From Zasmidium citrigriseum (taxonomy: Eukaryota > Ascomycota > Dothideomycetes > Mycosphaerellales > Mycosphaerellaceae): a stretch of 64,000 bases of DNA. The notes under the pieces are model-generated. The model saw nothing but the letters and a program-made list of their open reading frames with translations, was not told the origin of the DNA and did not search any database. The DNA lies in assembly GCA_002786025.1 (NCBI GenBank), contig NHNW01000009.1, positions 812,376-876,375 of the forward strand, written 5' to 3'. This document shows positions 46,201-57,494 of this stretch, in pieces. The position numbers and the translations under genes were made by a program. Every line of letters starts with the position of its first letter. Position 1 is the first letter of the stretch.

Positions 46201-49200
46201 GGTGCTGCCGCCCAGCCAGAGGAGATGAACAATGCCGACTTCATGGCCATGCTCGATCCCGGTCTCCGCCAAGCTGTTCTCATGGATGCCGACGAGACTG
46301 TTATTGCGGCACTACCAGAAGAGCTTCAAGCCGAAGCTCGTGCTCTTTACGGCGATCGTCGACCTCGCGGTGTTCCTGCTGGTGCGGGCGGCCGTGGGCT
46401 TGAGATTCGTGACCCTCGAATCCTGAACGGCAATGCTGGGCGTGCAGAGGAAGCTGCCCGCGAAGCCAGCAGGCAGCGCCGTCCAGTTGGTCAGATGCTC
46501 GACAAGGCGGGGGTTGCAACACTCCTGCGACTGATGTTCGTCTCTCTTAACCACAAGTCGAAGACCAACTTGCACAGCATCCTGTCCGACGTCTGCAAGA
46601 ACACGCAGAATCGTGCTGAGGTCATCAGCCTCTTGCTCTCTATCCTGCAAGATGGCACCGCCGATGTCAACGCTGTGGAGAGAAGCTTTGCTCAACTGTC
46701 GCTCAGAGCCAAGCAACCTTCTGGGCCCAAGACACCACAGCCTCTCAAGCGCAGTCTCACAGGCCAGCCAAACGTCACTCCAAGCACTGAGCTGTCGCCT
46801 TTGAACATCGTTCAGCAATGTCTCGGCACTCTTAATGCGCTTGCCAACGACAATCAGCGAGTGTCCTACTTCTTCCTGAATGAACACGAGACCTCAACCA
46901 GCCAGAAATCGAAGGCAGCGAAGAAGGGCAAGGGTCGTGAGAACAAGGCCGCCAAATTTCCCATCAATGCCTTGCTCGCCCTGCTCGACCGCAAGCTTAT
47001 CACCGAGAACATATCTGTGATGGAGACTCTGGCATCTTTGCTCAGTCAAATCACTCGTCCGCTGACTAGTCTGCTTCGTAAAGCCAAGGAGGCCCACGAA
47101 GAGGCTGCCGCCGCTGAAGCCGAAGCCAACACCGCGACAGAGGCCGAAGAGCGACCAGAGACCAGTGCCTCTGATGTGCCAATGCAAGAGGCAGCAGAAG
47201 TTGAGTCCCCCGATGCTGAAGGCGCCGAGGCATCGACTGCTGCAGCCGACGGCTCTGCTAGCAACAACAAGGACGAAGGCAAGAAGAAGCAGAAGGACCT
47301 CAAGCCACCGGAGGTACCGGTAGAGAACATTCGCCTGGTGGTCAATATCCTGGCTGCTCGCGAGTGCCCAAGCAGGACTTTCAGCGACAGTCTGGACATC
47401 ATTAAGCATCTGTCTGCCATTCCTGGCGCAAAGGAAGTCTTCGGCAAGGAGCTCATCCGTCAAGCACAGCAACTTGGCCAGGACCTTCTGACCGATCTTG
47501 AGGAGCTCGCCAAGCAGATCAACAATGCTCAGACAGGCACCGACTTGCAAGGCATGGCACTTGCGAGCTTCTCCTCTGCTGGATCCAAGCAGAAGAAGCT
47601 GCTCCGCGCTTTGGTCGCACTTGATCACCTCTTCGATCCCAAGCGCATTCCCACGGTCCAGACAGCCACAGCATCGAGCTCCGACGTGGACCAGAAGCTC
47701 AAGGAAGACATTCTGGCTACCTTGTACGAGAGCTCCACTTTCGACAAGCTCTGGAGCAACCTCAGCCTCTGCTTGACTGCGATCCGCCAGCGAGGCAATA
47801 TGGTCAATGTGGCAACTATCTTGTTGCCTCTCATCGAGTCTTTGATGGTCGTTTGCCGCAACAGCGCTCTAAAGGAGTCTGCTGCTACTGTTGTGTCTCC
47901 CGCTGATGTTGCAGTCAGCACCCCGCCACCAGAAGCACGCATGGAGGGCCTTTTCTTCAACTTCACCGAGGAGCACCGCAAGATCCTCAACGAGTTGATC
48001 CGCAACAACGCCAAGCTCATGAACGGCAACCTCTCCGTCCTTGCAAAGAACTCAAAGGTCCTGGAGTTCGACAACAAGCGCAACTACTTCAGCCGCAAGC
48101 TCCATGACCGCCGATCTGAAGTTCGCATGTCGCAGCCAGCGCTGCAACTCAGCGTGCGCCGCGACCAAGTCTTTCTCGATTCTTTCAAGTCGCTTTACTA
48201 TAAGTCTGGCAACGAGATCAAGTACGGGAAGCTCAACATCCGCTTCATAGGTGAAGAGGGTATCGACGCTGGTGGTGTCTCGCGTGAGTGGTTCGCTGCC
48301 ATGTCTCGCCAGATGTTCAACCCAGACTACTGCCTGTTCGTTCCGGTGGCCTCTGATCGAACGACCTTTCATCCGAACAAGCTCAGCGAGGTCAACGGCG
48401 AGCACTTGCTCTTCTTCAAGTTCATCGGACGCATCATTGGCAAGGCACTGTACGAGAACCGTGTCCTTGATTGCCATTTCAGCAGAGCAGTCTACCGACG
48501 AATCCTTGGCAAATCCGTCTCGCTCAAGGACATGGAGAGTCTCGATTTGGACTTCTACAAGTCTCTTGTCTGGATTCTCGAGAACGATATCACGGACGTC
48601 ACCTTCGAGACTTTCTCTGAGGACGTCGACCGGTTTGGTGTTGTCGAGACCGTCGACTTGATTCCAAATGGCCGCAACATCGCCGTCACCGAAGAGAACA
48701 AGCACGAGTATGTTCGCCTGGTCGTTGAATACCGCCTGATCAAGTCCGTCCAACAACAGCTCGACAACTTCCTCGAGGGCTTCCACGAGATCATTCCCGC
48801 TGAACTGGTCTCTATCTTCAACGAGCAGGAGCTCGAGCTCCTGATTTCGGGTCTGCCAGACATCGATGTTGACGATTGGAAGAACAACACCGAGTATCAC
48901 AACTACCAGGCCACTTCACCACAGATCCAGTGGTTCTGGCGTGCCGTCCGCAGCTTCGACAAGGAAGATAAGGCCAAGCTGCTCCAGTTCGTCACCGGCA
49001 CGAGCAAGGTTCCTCTCAATGGATTCAAGGAACTTGAGGGTATGAATGGCTTTGCCAAGTTCAACATTCATCGTGACTACAGCAGCAAGGAGAAGCTGCC
49101 GTCCAGTCACACTTGTTTCAATCGTAAGTTGCACCCTCCAGACTTGATAACGTGACATTTACTGACTGCTTTCACAGAGCTCGACCTCCCAGAGTACGAG

Positions 49201-49272
49201 AGCTACGAGCATCTCAGACAGCAGCTCTACACCGCCATCACCGCCGGAAGCGAGTATTTTGGTTTTGCTTAA
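37291..49272 (+). CDS. TOM1: Giant HECT-type E3 ubiquitin ligase (Tom1/HUWE1 family)
   Basis: 3975-residue ubiquitin ligase of the Tom1/UPL1/HUWE1 family, linked in yeast to ribosomal-protein and histone turnover and mRNA export. Exon 1 (37291-49123) is 11.8 kb without interruption; a 54-bp intron precedes exon 2 (49178-49272). In order: N-terminal armadillo-like DUF908/DUF913 solenoid (residues about 1-850), helical middle, an Asp/Glu-rich tract at about 2300-2555, a His cluster (HHHHVHHHHHH) near 2565-2575, a charged helix of about 75 residues (2770-2845), DUF4414 repeats (EYIEALPEDMREEVI, EFLEALPRDIQQELI) and the HECT domain (about 3590-3975) with catalytic Cys3942 in SHTCFN. The splice joins TCFN to QLDLPEYESYEHL and the terminal EYFGFA. 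The frame opens at a TTG; MGRIKKAATERH at 37291 is the start. Confidence 0.96.
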
Positions 49273-49994
49273 GTCCATCATGAGACATCACACTTGGAGT
49301 TTTCGAAGCGAGAGCATGGCGTTTTGGGCGCAAGAATGATATGCATATGGGCGGCGTCGAATGCAGCGGCTATGGAGCCGCAGATGTGCGAGCATTCTAG
49401 GAGGTTTTATTATCACGACCTTCTCGCCAGCATGGGCAATGACGTGGAAGTGCAGGTCCTGTCAATTGATCCTCGCTGCGATGAGGCTTGGTCTTGTGTG
49501 TATGTGTATCAATACGAGCGGTTTTCGTAGATACAGATTTTGCTTCGGTGTTGTGTAGCTTAGATGAAAAACTTTTCTGGTTTATGTCTTGATCCAAATT
49601 CCATTTCAAAACGATTCGAACCAAAAGGTACTGCTCAACAGCGAGTCTCCGTGCTCTGACACCCTTCAAGTGCCACAGTGGCATGTGATTGTGACCGAGA
49701 TTCCCACCATTTCTCCTTACGGCCATAAATGTTGGCAACCTGGTTTGCTGACGACGTGACATCTACAACTCTATCACAAGCGCCTCATGGAAGCCTTCTG
49801 CTGAAAGGGACCTCGACAAGGAACAACTGTTTGCTGGCCGACATGATTCCTTCCTTTCCGACAGTACCCGCCCGCCGCTTTGTGTCAGATGCTATTTCAT
49901 AGCAGAGCCGGTGATTGCCACACCAATACATTCTATTGAAAGCAAGGGATCCGGCTCGATACACTTAACCCAAGACAAGTCTATATATGCGACA
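49273..49994. other. Intergenic region, TOM1 3' end to YMR1 start
   Basis: 722 bp. Contains the TOM1 3' end and the leader of the myotubularin gene. No other feature is seen. Confidence 0.4.
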
Positions 49995-52835
49995 ATGGAA
50001 CCACCAAAACCGACCAAGGATCTCAAGATCCGCAATGTCAGCCTGCACAGTCGGGGCAAGAAGGAGACAGGCACGCTGTATCTCACCAGGCACCATCTGA
50101 TCTTTAGCTATGTGCCGGATTCTGGATCACGGACGAGTACTTCTTCCAAGGTCGAGCAGCTGAGGAATAGCGCTTCGATTGATGGTTCCAGGGCCAGGGA
50201 ATCGAGCGACTCGAGTGCACGCCAAGTTACGCCTTCGAAGGCTCGGCCGAAGGAGGTATGGGTACCCTATCCCATGATCAATCACTGTGTTCTACGGCCG
50301 AGTCACTCTTCTGGATCGAGGGCGTACGAGAATGCGACGACTTCGGAGAATAGTGATGGGGCGTTTGATGATAGCGCCTTTCCGCCTGTGTACGGCACGA
50401 GCTCGTACAGCGCGAGGCCTTCGACGGATTCTACCCATCTCGCGCCGTACTCGTCGCCTCAGCGACCTTCTTCGCCTGCTGCGAGTGTGACTGGTCTGCC
50501 TTTGGCGAACGAGAATGTGCGAGCACCAGCCATCCGGATCCAGCGACGGGACTTCCAGATGATGGCCTTCCACTTTCACCCTTCTCAGTCCGACAAGAGT
50601 TCTCCGGATGACACGGCGAGAGAGGTCTTCTACTGCTTGAGGAGTCGCTGTGTTGTGGATAATGTGCAGGACATGCTTGCCTTCCATTTCAAAGCACCAC
50701 CAGAGGAACTCGCCGTCGAGGAGCCGCTCTATGATGCTCGTCGGGAGTTTGCGCGCATGGGCATTGGTGGCAAAGCTGCAGAGGGACCTGGAAGTGCATG
50801 GCGGATTTCTGACATCAACAAGAACTATGAGTATTCGCCGACATATCCGAGCGTGCTGTGCGTACCGAGAGCTGTCAGTGATAACATGCTCAAGTACGGT
50901 GGTGCTTTCCGTTCCAAGGCCAGGATACCGTCGCTCACGTACCTTCACTCCAACGGTGGCAGTATTACAAGATCATCACAACCCATGGTCGGACTCTCGA
51001 ACAAGCGAAACCCACAGGACGAGCGGTTGATCTCGGCCATCTTCTCCAGTCACACACCTCTCCAGCAATCACCAACGGACTCTCCAGCACAGGTACCCGC
51101 CGATGGTAGTGGCGATGTACCAGGACTGCCTACTAGTCAGAGCGAGACGGCACTGGACGATAATCTCAACGAAGAGGAGACTATCCCACAGAAGCGGATA
51201 TACGGCAGCACGAGACGCAACATGATCTTTGACGCTCGGCCCAAGATTAACGCTCTCGTCAACAAGGGTTCTGGAGGCGGGTATGAGGATTTGTCAAACT
51301 ACTCCGGCCCGCCTGGAACAACCGTCGAACGGACCTTCATGGACATCCAAAATATCCATGTCATGAAGAAGTCCCTCGCCAAAGTCGTCCAAAGCTTTGC
51401 CAATTCTGACTACCTGGACTTGAAGCCCAACGAGGAGCTGCTAAGAAACTCTGGCTGGCTGACGCACATTGCTGGAATACTTGATGGCTCAGAGATGGTT
51501 GCGAGGATCGTCGGGCTCGGTGGAAGCCACGCGCTGGTCCACTGCTCTGATGGCTGGGACCGCACGGCGCAAGTTGCTGCCCTGGCACAAGTCATGCTGG
51601 ATGCACACTACCGCACCCTCAATGGATTCATCACACTCATACAGAAAGACTTCCTGGCGTACGGGCACAAGTTCAACCATCGCCATGGCATCCAGGGCAG
51701 CGAGGACTGGTTCGAAATCGAGAATGAGCGAGTTCTGCCGTCAAAGTCTAAAACCAATGGAAACAACGAAGCCACAGGACTGAATGCTCTTGGCTCGAAA
51801 GCACTGACTGGAGCGAAGAACTGGTTCGAGAAGAGTCGCGGCGGTCTCTTCCGGCCACAGAATGACAGCAAAGACAGTGGCGAAGATGATGACTCTCGCC
51901 CCTCATCACCACCGCCGAACTCCATGATGCACTCTCCTCCTACATCCAGCACCAAGAAGGACAGGGAACACAAGACGAACACCAACGAGATGGGACCTAT
52001 CTTCCACCAGTTCCTGGATGCTGTCTACCAACTGCAGTACCAGTTCCCGAACGCCTTCGAGTTCAACGAGCGGTTCTTGCGACGACTCTTCTACCAGGCG
52101 CACTCTGGCCAATACGGCGAGTTCCTGTTCAACAACGAGAAAGATCGATCCGAACATGAGGGCAAATTCCCATCTGTCTGGCCACACTTCTTGTCTCGCC
52201 GACAAGAGTTCATCAATCCTGAGTACGTTGCGAAGGTCGACGATCCACTACTGTTCCCAAAGCGATCGGGCTACAATCGAGAGGTGGAAGTGAGATGGTG
52301 GAGCGGACTCTTTGGCCGAAAAGACGAAGAAATGAACACGGCTCGAGCACTCGCTCCTCCAGATCCCCAGCCTGCTGAACAGCAGAAAGTTCCGAGTTTG
52401 TCAATGCAGCCTTCGACCATGTCACTGGAAGACGATACTAAAGAGCAAATTGAGAACGAGGCTTCGAGTAGCAGTGCCATTAAGGAAGCTAAGAGCTTTC
52501 CTAATCTTGGTACAGTTCGGAGCGAGTTGTCCTCGCTCGGCTCTCCGGCAGGGAAGGCTCAGGAGACGGTAGAGAATGGCAAGCCTTCTGCTACACGGCC
52601 TATTCTCGAATCGAGAGAGACAAATCCTGAGGTCTTGCAGAACTACATCAAGGAAGCTGAGACTACCCAGGAATCGAATGCGGCGAGCTCAAGTAGCAAG
52701 CCTCCAGTCGCACAGATGGATATGGACGAAGGCGATCCATTGGGAGTCTCTGGTGGTAGTAAGGTGGCAGATGCGAGCGCAGGGAGGCTAGACTATGCAG
52801 CATTCGCTAAGTCGAGTGCATACAGCGACAGATAG
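49995..52835 (+). CDS. YMR1: Myotubularin-type phosphoinositide 3-phosphatase
   Basis: PtdIns3P (and PtdIns(3,5)P2) phosphatase that controls endosomal and vacuolar membrane identity. A single-exon 946-residue protein. A PH-GRAM domain opens it (KIRNVSLHSRGKKETGTLYL, LIFSYVPD), interrupted by Ser-rich inserts. The phosphatase domain runs from about residue 210 to 760: YEYSPTYPSVLCVPRAVSD, FMDIQNIHVMKKSLAKVV, the active-site loop HCSDGWDRT with Cys517, then GSEDWFEIENE, FHQFLDAVYQLQYQFPNAFE and FNERFLRRLFYQ. A 60-residue Ser/Pro-rich insert and a disordered C-terminal tail follow. The ATG at 49995 has a strong context (gacaATGg). Active, since the CxxGWDR residues are intact. Confidence 0.94.
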   Translation: MEPPKPTKDLKIRNVSLHSRGKKETGTLYLTRHHLIFSYVPDSGSRTSTSSKVEQLRNSASIDGSRARESSDSSARQVTPSKARPKEVWVPYPMINHCVLRPSHSSGSRAYENATTSENSDGAFDDSAFPPVYGTSSYSARPSTDSTHLAPYSSPQRPSSPAASVTGLPLANENVRAPAIRIQRRDFQMMAFHFHPSQSDKSSPDDTAREVFYCLRSRCVVDNVQDMLAFHFKAPPEELAVEEPLYDARREFARMGIGGKAAEGPGSAWRISDINKNYEYSPTYPSVLCVPRAVSDNMLKYGGAFRSKARIPSLTYLHSNGGSITRSSQPMVGLSNKRNPQDERLISAIFSSHTPLQQSPTDSPAQVPADGSGDVPGLPTSQSETALDDNLNEEETIPQKRIYGSTRRNMIFDARPKINALVNKGSGGGYEDLSNYSGPPGTTVERTFMDIQNIHVMKKSLAKVVQSFANSDYLDLKPNEELLRNSGWLTHIAGILDGSEMVARIVGLGGSHALVHCSDGWDRTAQVAALAQVMLDAHYRTLNGFITLIQKDFLAYGHKFNHRHGIQGSEDWFEIENERVLPSKSKTNGNNEATGLNALGSKALTGAKNWFEKSRGGLFRPQNDSKDSGEDDDSRPSSPPPNSMMHSPPTSSTKKDREHKTNTNEMGPIFHQFLDAVYQLQYQFPNAFEFNERFLRRLFYQAHSGQYGEFLFNNEKDRSEHEGKFPSVWPHFLSRRQEFINPEYVAKVDDPLLFPKRSGYNREVEVRWWSGLFGRKDEEMNTARALAPPDPQPAEQQKVPSLSMQPSTMSLEDDTKEQIENEASSSSAIKEAKSFPNLGTVRSELSSLGSPAGKAQETVENGKPSATRPILESRETNPEVLQNYIKEAETTQESNAASSSSKPPVAQMDMDEGDPLGVSGGSKVADASAGRLDYAAFAKSSAYSDR

Positions 52836-53021
52836 ACAGATCTGTAACGACCCTCAGATCTTTGATTGTTCAGGAGACTGGCCCCTGTTTCCTTTTGATC
52901 ACGTGCCTTGTATTTTCCATTACTCAGCATTATGACGCATGATTGAAGCTTGAAGACGACTCGACTTTTGAGACTTCGAGATTCCCAACATCCCTCCTAC
53001 AACAATACCACAACCTCAACA

Positions 53022-53996
53022 ATGGCTTCCAAACCAGCAGTACGATGCCTCGCAAAGGCCCTCACTCGACCGTCCGCACCCTCAACAACCGCCAGCCGAT
53101 GCGTCCGCCTCGCCACAACCTCACATACATCGACGAGATACTTCAGCGACACACCACGAGCAACACCACTCTCCTCATCAAGCAAACGCCAAAGACCAAC
53201 CCTTCAACCATACACCCAACCCCTAGCACGACAAGCAACACCCTTTCCCCAATCCAAACGAACAATCTTCATTCAAACCGAAGACACCCCCAACGCCGAC
53301 GCCCTAAAATTCATCCCCAACCACGACGTCCTCCCCGAGAACTTCCCCTCCACATTCCTCGAATACCTCTCTCCGCGATCGACGTTAGCGCCACCGCACC
53401 CCTCGCCTCTGGCGGCGAATTTGATGAACGTGGACGGGGTCACGAGTGTATTCTACGGGAGAGATTATATCACGGTTACCAAGGATAGCTCGACACCCTG
53501 GGCGCACGTCAAGCCAGAGGTGTTCAGCTTAATCACCGAAGCCGTAACGAGCGGCCAGCCGATCGTCAATATCGTAGAAAACAAAACAGGAGAAGACGGA
53601 CAAGGCAGCGAAACAGGCGAAGCAGCAACCTACGACCCCGAAGACGAGGAAGTCGTCGGTATGATCCAAGAACTCTTGGAAACTCGCATCCGACCCGCGA
53701 TCCAAGAAGACGGAGGCGATATCGAATTCCGCGGTTTCCATGATGGACAGGTCTTATTGAAACTGCGCGGCGCGTGTCGGACGTGCGATAGCAGTACCGT
53801 GACGCTGAAGAATGGGATTGAGAGCATGCTTATGCATTATATCGAGGAAGTGAAAGGTGTGCAGCAGGTCATGGATCAGGAAGAGGAGGTCGCGATGCAG
53901 GAGTTTGCGAAGTTTGAAGAGAAGTTGAAGCAGCAGAAGGGTGATGTACCGCCTTCCAGCCCGGGGAAGGGGAGTATTGATACCGTCGCTGGGTAG
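53022..53996 (+). CDS. NFU1: Mitochondrial NifU-like Fe-S protein Nfu1
   Basis: Late-acting [4Fe-4S] delivery protein for lipoate synthase, SDH and others. A 324-residue single exon. The N-terminal 75 residues are a Ser/Thr/Arg presequence (MASKPAVRCLAKALTRP). The Nfu N domain follows (IFIQTEDTPNADALKFIP, NVDGVTSVFYGRDYITVTKD), then an acidic linker and the NifU C-terminal domain: IQELLETRIRPAIQEDGGDI, LLKLRGACRTCDSSTVTLKN with the CxxC, and a helical tail. The family usually has P after the second Cys (CxxCPSS); here it is D. Lies 186 bp downstream of YMR1 on the same strand. The start at 53022 is an ATG; the frame opens earlier at a TTG. Confidence 0.94.
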   Translation: MASKPAVRCLAKALTRPSAPSTTASRCVRLATTSHTSTRYFSDTPRATPLSSSSKRQRPTLQPYTQPLARQATPFPQSKRTIFIQTEDTPNADALKFIPNHDVLPENFPSTFLEYLSPRSTLAPPHPSPLAANLMNVDGVTSVFYGRDYITVTKDSSTPWAHVKPEVFSLITEAVTSGQPIVNIVENKTGEDGQGSETGEAATYDPEDEEVVGMIQELLETRIRPAIQEDGGDIEFRGFHDGQVLLKLRGACRTCDSSTVTLKNGIESMLMHYIEEVKGVQQVMDQEEEVAMQEFAKFEEKLKQQKGDVPPSSPGKGSIDTVAG

Positions 53997-55688
53997 ACCC
54001 AGCAAGATGGTCATGTTACATCGTAGCATTCACTCCAAGGATGAGGATTGTCAATCGCATGGCGTTCCAGACCATATTTCGATTCACATTCGATTCCCTC
54101 GGTTCATTACTTACTGCTTACTTGTCCGTGCGGGTAAGCGAAGTGTGGCATGGCGCAAGGCTGTGCAGACGTTTGTGAACGTTAAAAGTAAGCAAAAAAT
54201 ATAATAATGATCTCCACATGCCAAGAATGAAGGCTCCCGCTTGTTCTTGCGCGAAGCAAAGCGTAGTTTGGGGAAGAGGACGCTTGTGTTTCAGCTGGGT
54301 GTTGAGGCTGAACTTTGAAGTGGGATTCTGGAGTGTGAAGTGTGAGGTTTGATGAAGGGGAAAGAGGCGTCCGCGTGGTTGTTTGGGGTGTTGGATCGTG
54401 ACTTGTTGCTGGAATCGTGTTAGTCGTGTTAGGTTTGTGAGGGAGTGTGGCTGCTCACCAGCCGCGGTTTGCGAAGGGAAGGGGCTTGCATCTTGATCCC
54501 CCTGATGTAAGACCATGGTTCACGATGTCGTGCATCGTGTTGAGAAGGAATCTTTCGATCTCACGATGATGTTATTTCCATCGCAGCGAGCCAGGCAACA
54601 TGACGCAGTGCTTCCAGGCCCATCCGAAGAGAAGTGGATGCAGTGACGAGCCAAGAAGTGGACTGCAATCCACTCCCGCGGCATGCATGCCACTGCCAGA
54701 CGGAAGACCTCGCATCAAACCGACCCAATCCAGTAAATCCTATCCATCAATCTGGACAAGCGTGGACGGCTCGAGCCTGCGATGCGATGCGCGGTCGCTC
54801 AGTCAAAAGGCTTGATTTTTGACTTCTTGCGAAGGCTTGAGCTGGCACTTTGGCACCGGCATCAAGCTAAAATAAGAGAATAGACGGAGCTTTTTCCTTC
54901 TCATCAAGTGACAGTCTGCTGCAGAAGCGTCTCTTTTTCATTGTCCAGATGCGGCGTCCGCGGCATCTTCCTTGATGGACGTCACTCTGTATGCAGGATG
55001 TATTGGGGCGTTCCGGCGGTTCTTCGTAGGATACGTATGCCTAGGTAAGTCAATGCGAAAGGACAGATACTGGTATGCCGGTGATGTGGTAGTAGGCTGG
55101 CGATGCCAAGAAGGATTTGGAGATTCTGGCTTCCGGAAACCAGATAAACAGTCCAACGGTCGTATCCCAGCATCACGCGATCGCAAGCGGGCTCTGTTTC
55201 ACTTCTCACCGTCGTCGCTGTCTGTCATCTGCGACGCTGCGTGTGATCTGGAAGAGAAACATTCTTGTTTCCGCACGGTTCCTGCAGTGGCTTTTGTAGC
55301 TTCGCAGCTTGCAAACGCTTGCCGGTCGAGCTACGCTGAATAGGTCCTAATCGCGACGCCTCGAAAGTGACCCTGTGGCCAAGTGTGGTTTGGGTCGCCG
55401 GTGATCCCCCGTCGAAAATGGCAGACGGGCGGCGCCTTTGTGCAGATTGATGGTCGTTGGTGGCCCGGCCAAGACCTTTTGGGATCTGCGATTGAGGGGG
55501 GTGTGCGTCCTGCCGGAGTTGCATTTACAGTTCAAAGGAGCCCGAATGCCTTTCTTCGCGAGACTGTGAGCTTCTTCCCTTGCTGCTGCTTGCGTGTTGT
55601 CTGGATCAGAATTGCGCTGGACGTAGAAAGAGCAGAGACATCGATGTTTGGCGAAGTGTTTGAGGTCGAGATAGTGTCTCGACAGAGA
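53997..55688. other. Long intergenic region; one possible small spliced transcript
   Basis: 1692 bp without a firm gene. On the minus strand at 54516-54118 there is a stretch with a good intron signal and an open frame on either side. The remainder (54520-55688) contains only short non-conserved frames and presumably the promoter of the following gene. Confidence 0.35.
54118..54516 (-). other. Possible small spliced ORF or non-coding transcript
   Basis: Reading on the minus strand, a GTGAGC donor just after GCGGCTG and a CTAAC branch-like motif followed by TTCCAG frame an intron of about 50 bp. Splicing leaves two alternative small frames of about 95-110 codons starting at nearby ATGs (MVLHQGDQDA or MQAPSLRKPRL). 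Neither product resembles a known protein, so this may be a leader, a non-coding RNA or chance. Confidence 0.2.
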
Positions 55689-57494
55689 ATGGCGTCCTCC
55701 GATCCATTGCCGGCAAAGGTAAGAAGTGGTGGTATCCTTGTTCCGACACAAACATGCACATGCTGATTCGATCAATTACTTGCGCAGTCCGTGCCTGTTA
55801 AGCATAGCACCACGTGTGGGAACGATACCGTCAAGGCGACGAAACACAAGCAGAGACCTCTGGACACCGCGCTGCTGTGCAGCAAGCTGGAAGAACATCA
55901 GCGCGAGCAAGAGGCCGGTCGGATGCGTCGTGAGAAGCGGAATGCCGTCCGGAACGGATCATATGTCCCTCGCAGTGCTGCAAAGTCTTTCGCTGCGACT
56001 GCGACGCCGATGGGAGATGTGACGAATGTTAGAAGAGGTCCTGGATCGAAGCGTCGATCGGCACCAGCGCAGTTCATCGCCGAGCCGCTCACCATGGACG
56101 GCAGGATATGTATTCCGGCAAGGCAACGATACGCCGCATTGAACTTCGGGATTGGAAACAGCGATGAAGTTGGGGTATCGGACAGTGAAGAGGTGTCGCC
56201 AATCAAGCCTTACCGACTTAAGACTGTTCAAGAGGCGAACCGGGATCTGAGGAAACTGGACGAACAATTCCCGTACCGACCTGCCAAGAAGGTGCCTTTC
56301 GAGCCAAAGTCGTTTGCCGCTTCTCGCAAGGCATCTTTGCCATTGGAAGCTGAGCGGAAACCTGTCATCAACGAGAGACGCTCGTCTGTTCAGGCGACGC
56401 AACTGCAGCGATCGAAGTCCGCGGCAACAGCACCACCACGACCAGTCGCGAAGGAAGCGCCAATGCCACCATTGGCAGAGACGAAGAATCCCGAGACCAC
56501 GGCACCTCAGATACCTGTAGAGAGCCTGCCCAGGGAAGTGTCGCCATTGAGAGCCGACGAAATGGAGCTCGCGCGAGGTGATGACCGGTGGCCGTCGATC
56601 AACCAGGAGGAGCAAGACGCAGTCCAAGCAGCTTCTAATATCGTCGAGGAGCCTGAAGAGTGCGAGGAGCGTGGTTTCTCGCTTATGCAAGCGCTCAATA
56701 TGGATTGGCGATCTTCTGATGAGGCCGAGCACTCTGAGTCCGCATCCTCGTTCAAATGGGATCAGTATGACCCGTTCAAGCCGCAGACTCGAGATTCGGT
56801 CAAGTCGGAAAAGCACAATGTGACCAGGCTGCAATCCAAACGCGACTCGATGAACCCGTCGCAAAGCGACAGCCATGGTGGAGCCGGAAGCGAGACTCGA
56901 TCAACACCCCACCGCCGTCGATCCAGTCCGCGTGTATCTCCACAGAAACATAGCAGTCCGAGCCATGCAGTGGAAGAGCGAGGCCGGCAGCGATATCGTC
57001 CAGGAGATGCCGCAAAGCGGCGTACCATGGGCGATCCTGCCGTCCCAATCCACTGGCCGGCAAGTCAAGTCTCGACAAAGAAAGAGCTCCGACCAGCCTC
57101 TTTCCATGCCATCACCGAAAGCCGGCTTTCTCGATTCCTAGAAGAAGAGGTATCGCTAGATGCGCCCATACCAGAGGTCGACGAAAGCCTGATCCAACCC
57201 CAGCGGCCGAAACTCGTTCCACACGACAGGCCGAACTGGAGTCAACAGTCTGAGAGTGGCGACGACTTTCGAATGACGCTGAATAGTTTCTTCCCACGAC
57301 CAGGAAGGAGAGCTGCGCAGCCGAATCGACACAGCAGTATCTTGGCGCCCTTCGCAGAGCCGAAGGCGCCTTCGCCGAAGAAATACACCGGTCCGCAGAA
57401 TGAGCATCTGATTGCGGACGCGGTGAAGATCATTCAGCAGCAGGAGAAGGCGAAGCGGAGGGAGAGCGTGATTGGGTTCTTTAAGAAGTTATAG
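55689..57494 (+). CDS. Orphan basic, Ser/Pro-rich protein
   Basis: Not recognised. Exon 1 (55689-55718, MASSDPLPAK) and exon 2 (55788-57494) flank a 69-bp GTAAGA..GCAG intron and give 578 residues. The downstream frame otherwise opens only at a GTG, which is why the short first exon is preferred. Visible: a charged helix LLCSKLEEHQREQEAGRMRR, a conserved-looking strip RRSAPAQFIAEPLTMDGRIC, a long disordered Ser/Arg/Pro middle, and a C-terminal amphipathic end with HLIADAVKIIQQQEKAKRRE and VIGFFKKL. The many R-x-S patches suggest a phosphorylated, probably cytoskeletal or nuclear, protein; that is inference. No enzymatic motif. Confidence 0.65.

Noticed and set aside
52943..53488. Plus-strand ORF overlapping NFU1 in another frame
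   Set aside because: His/Pro/Arg-rich translation produced by the Ser/Thr-rich Nfu1 presequence in an alternative frame.
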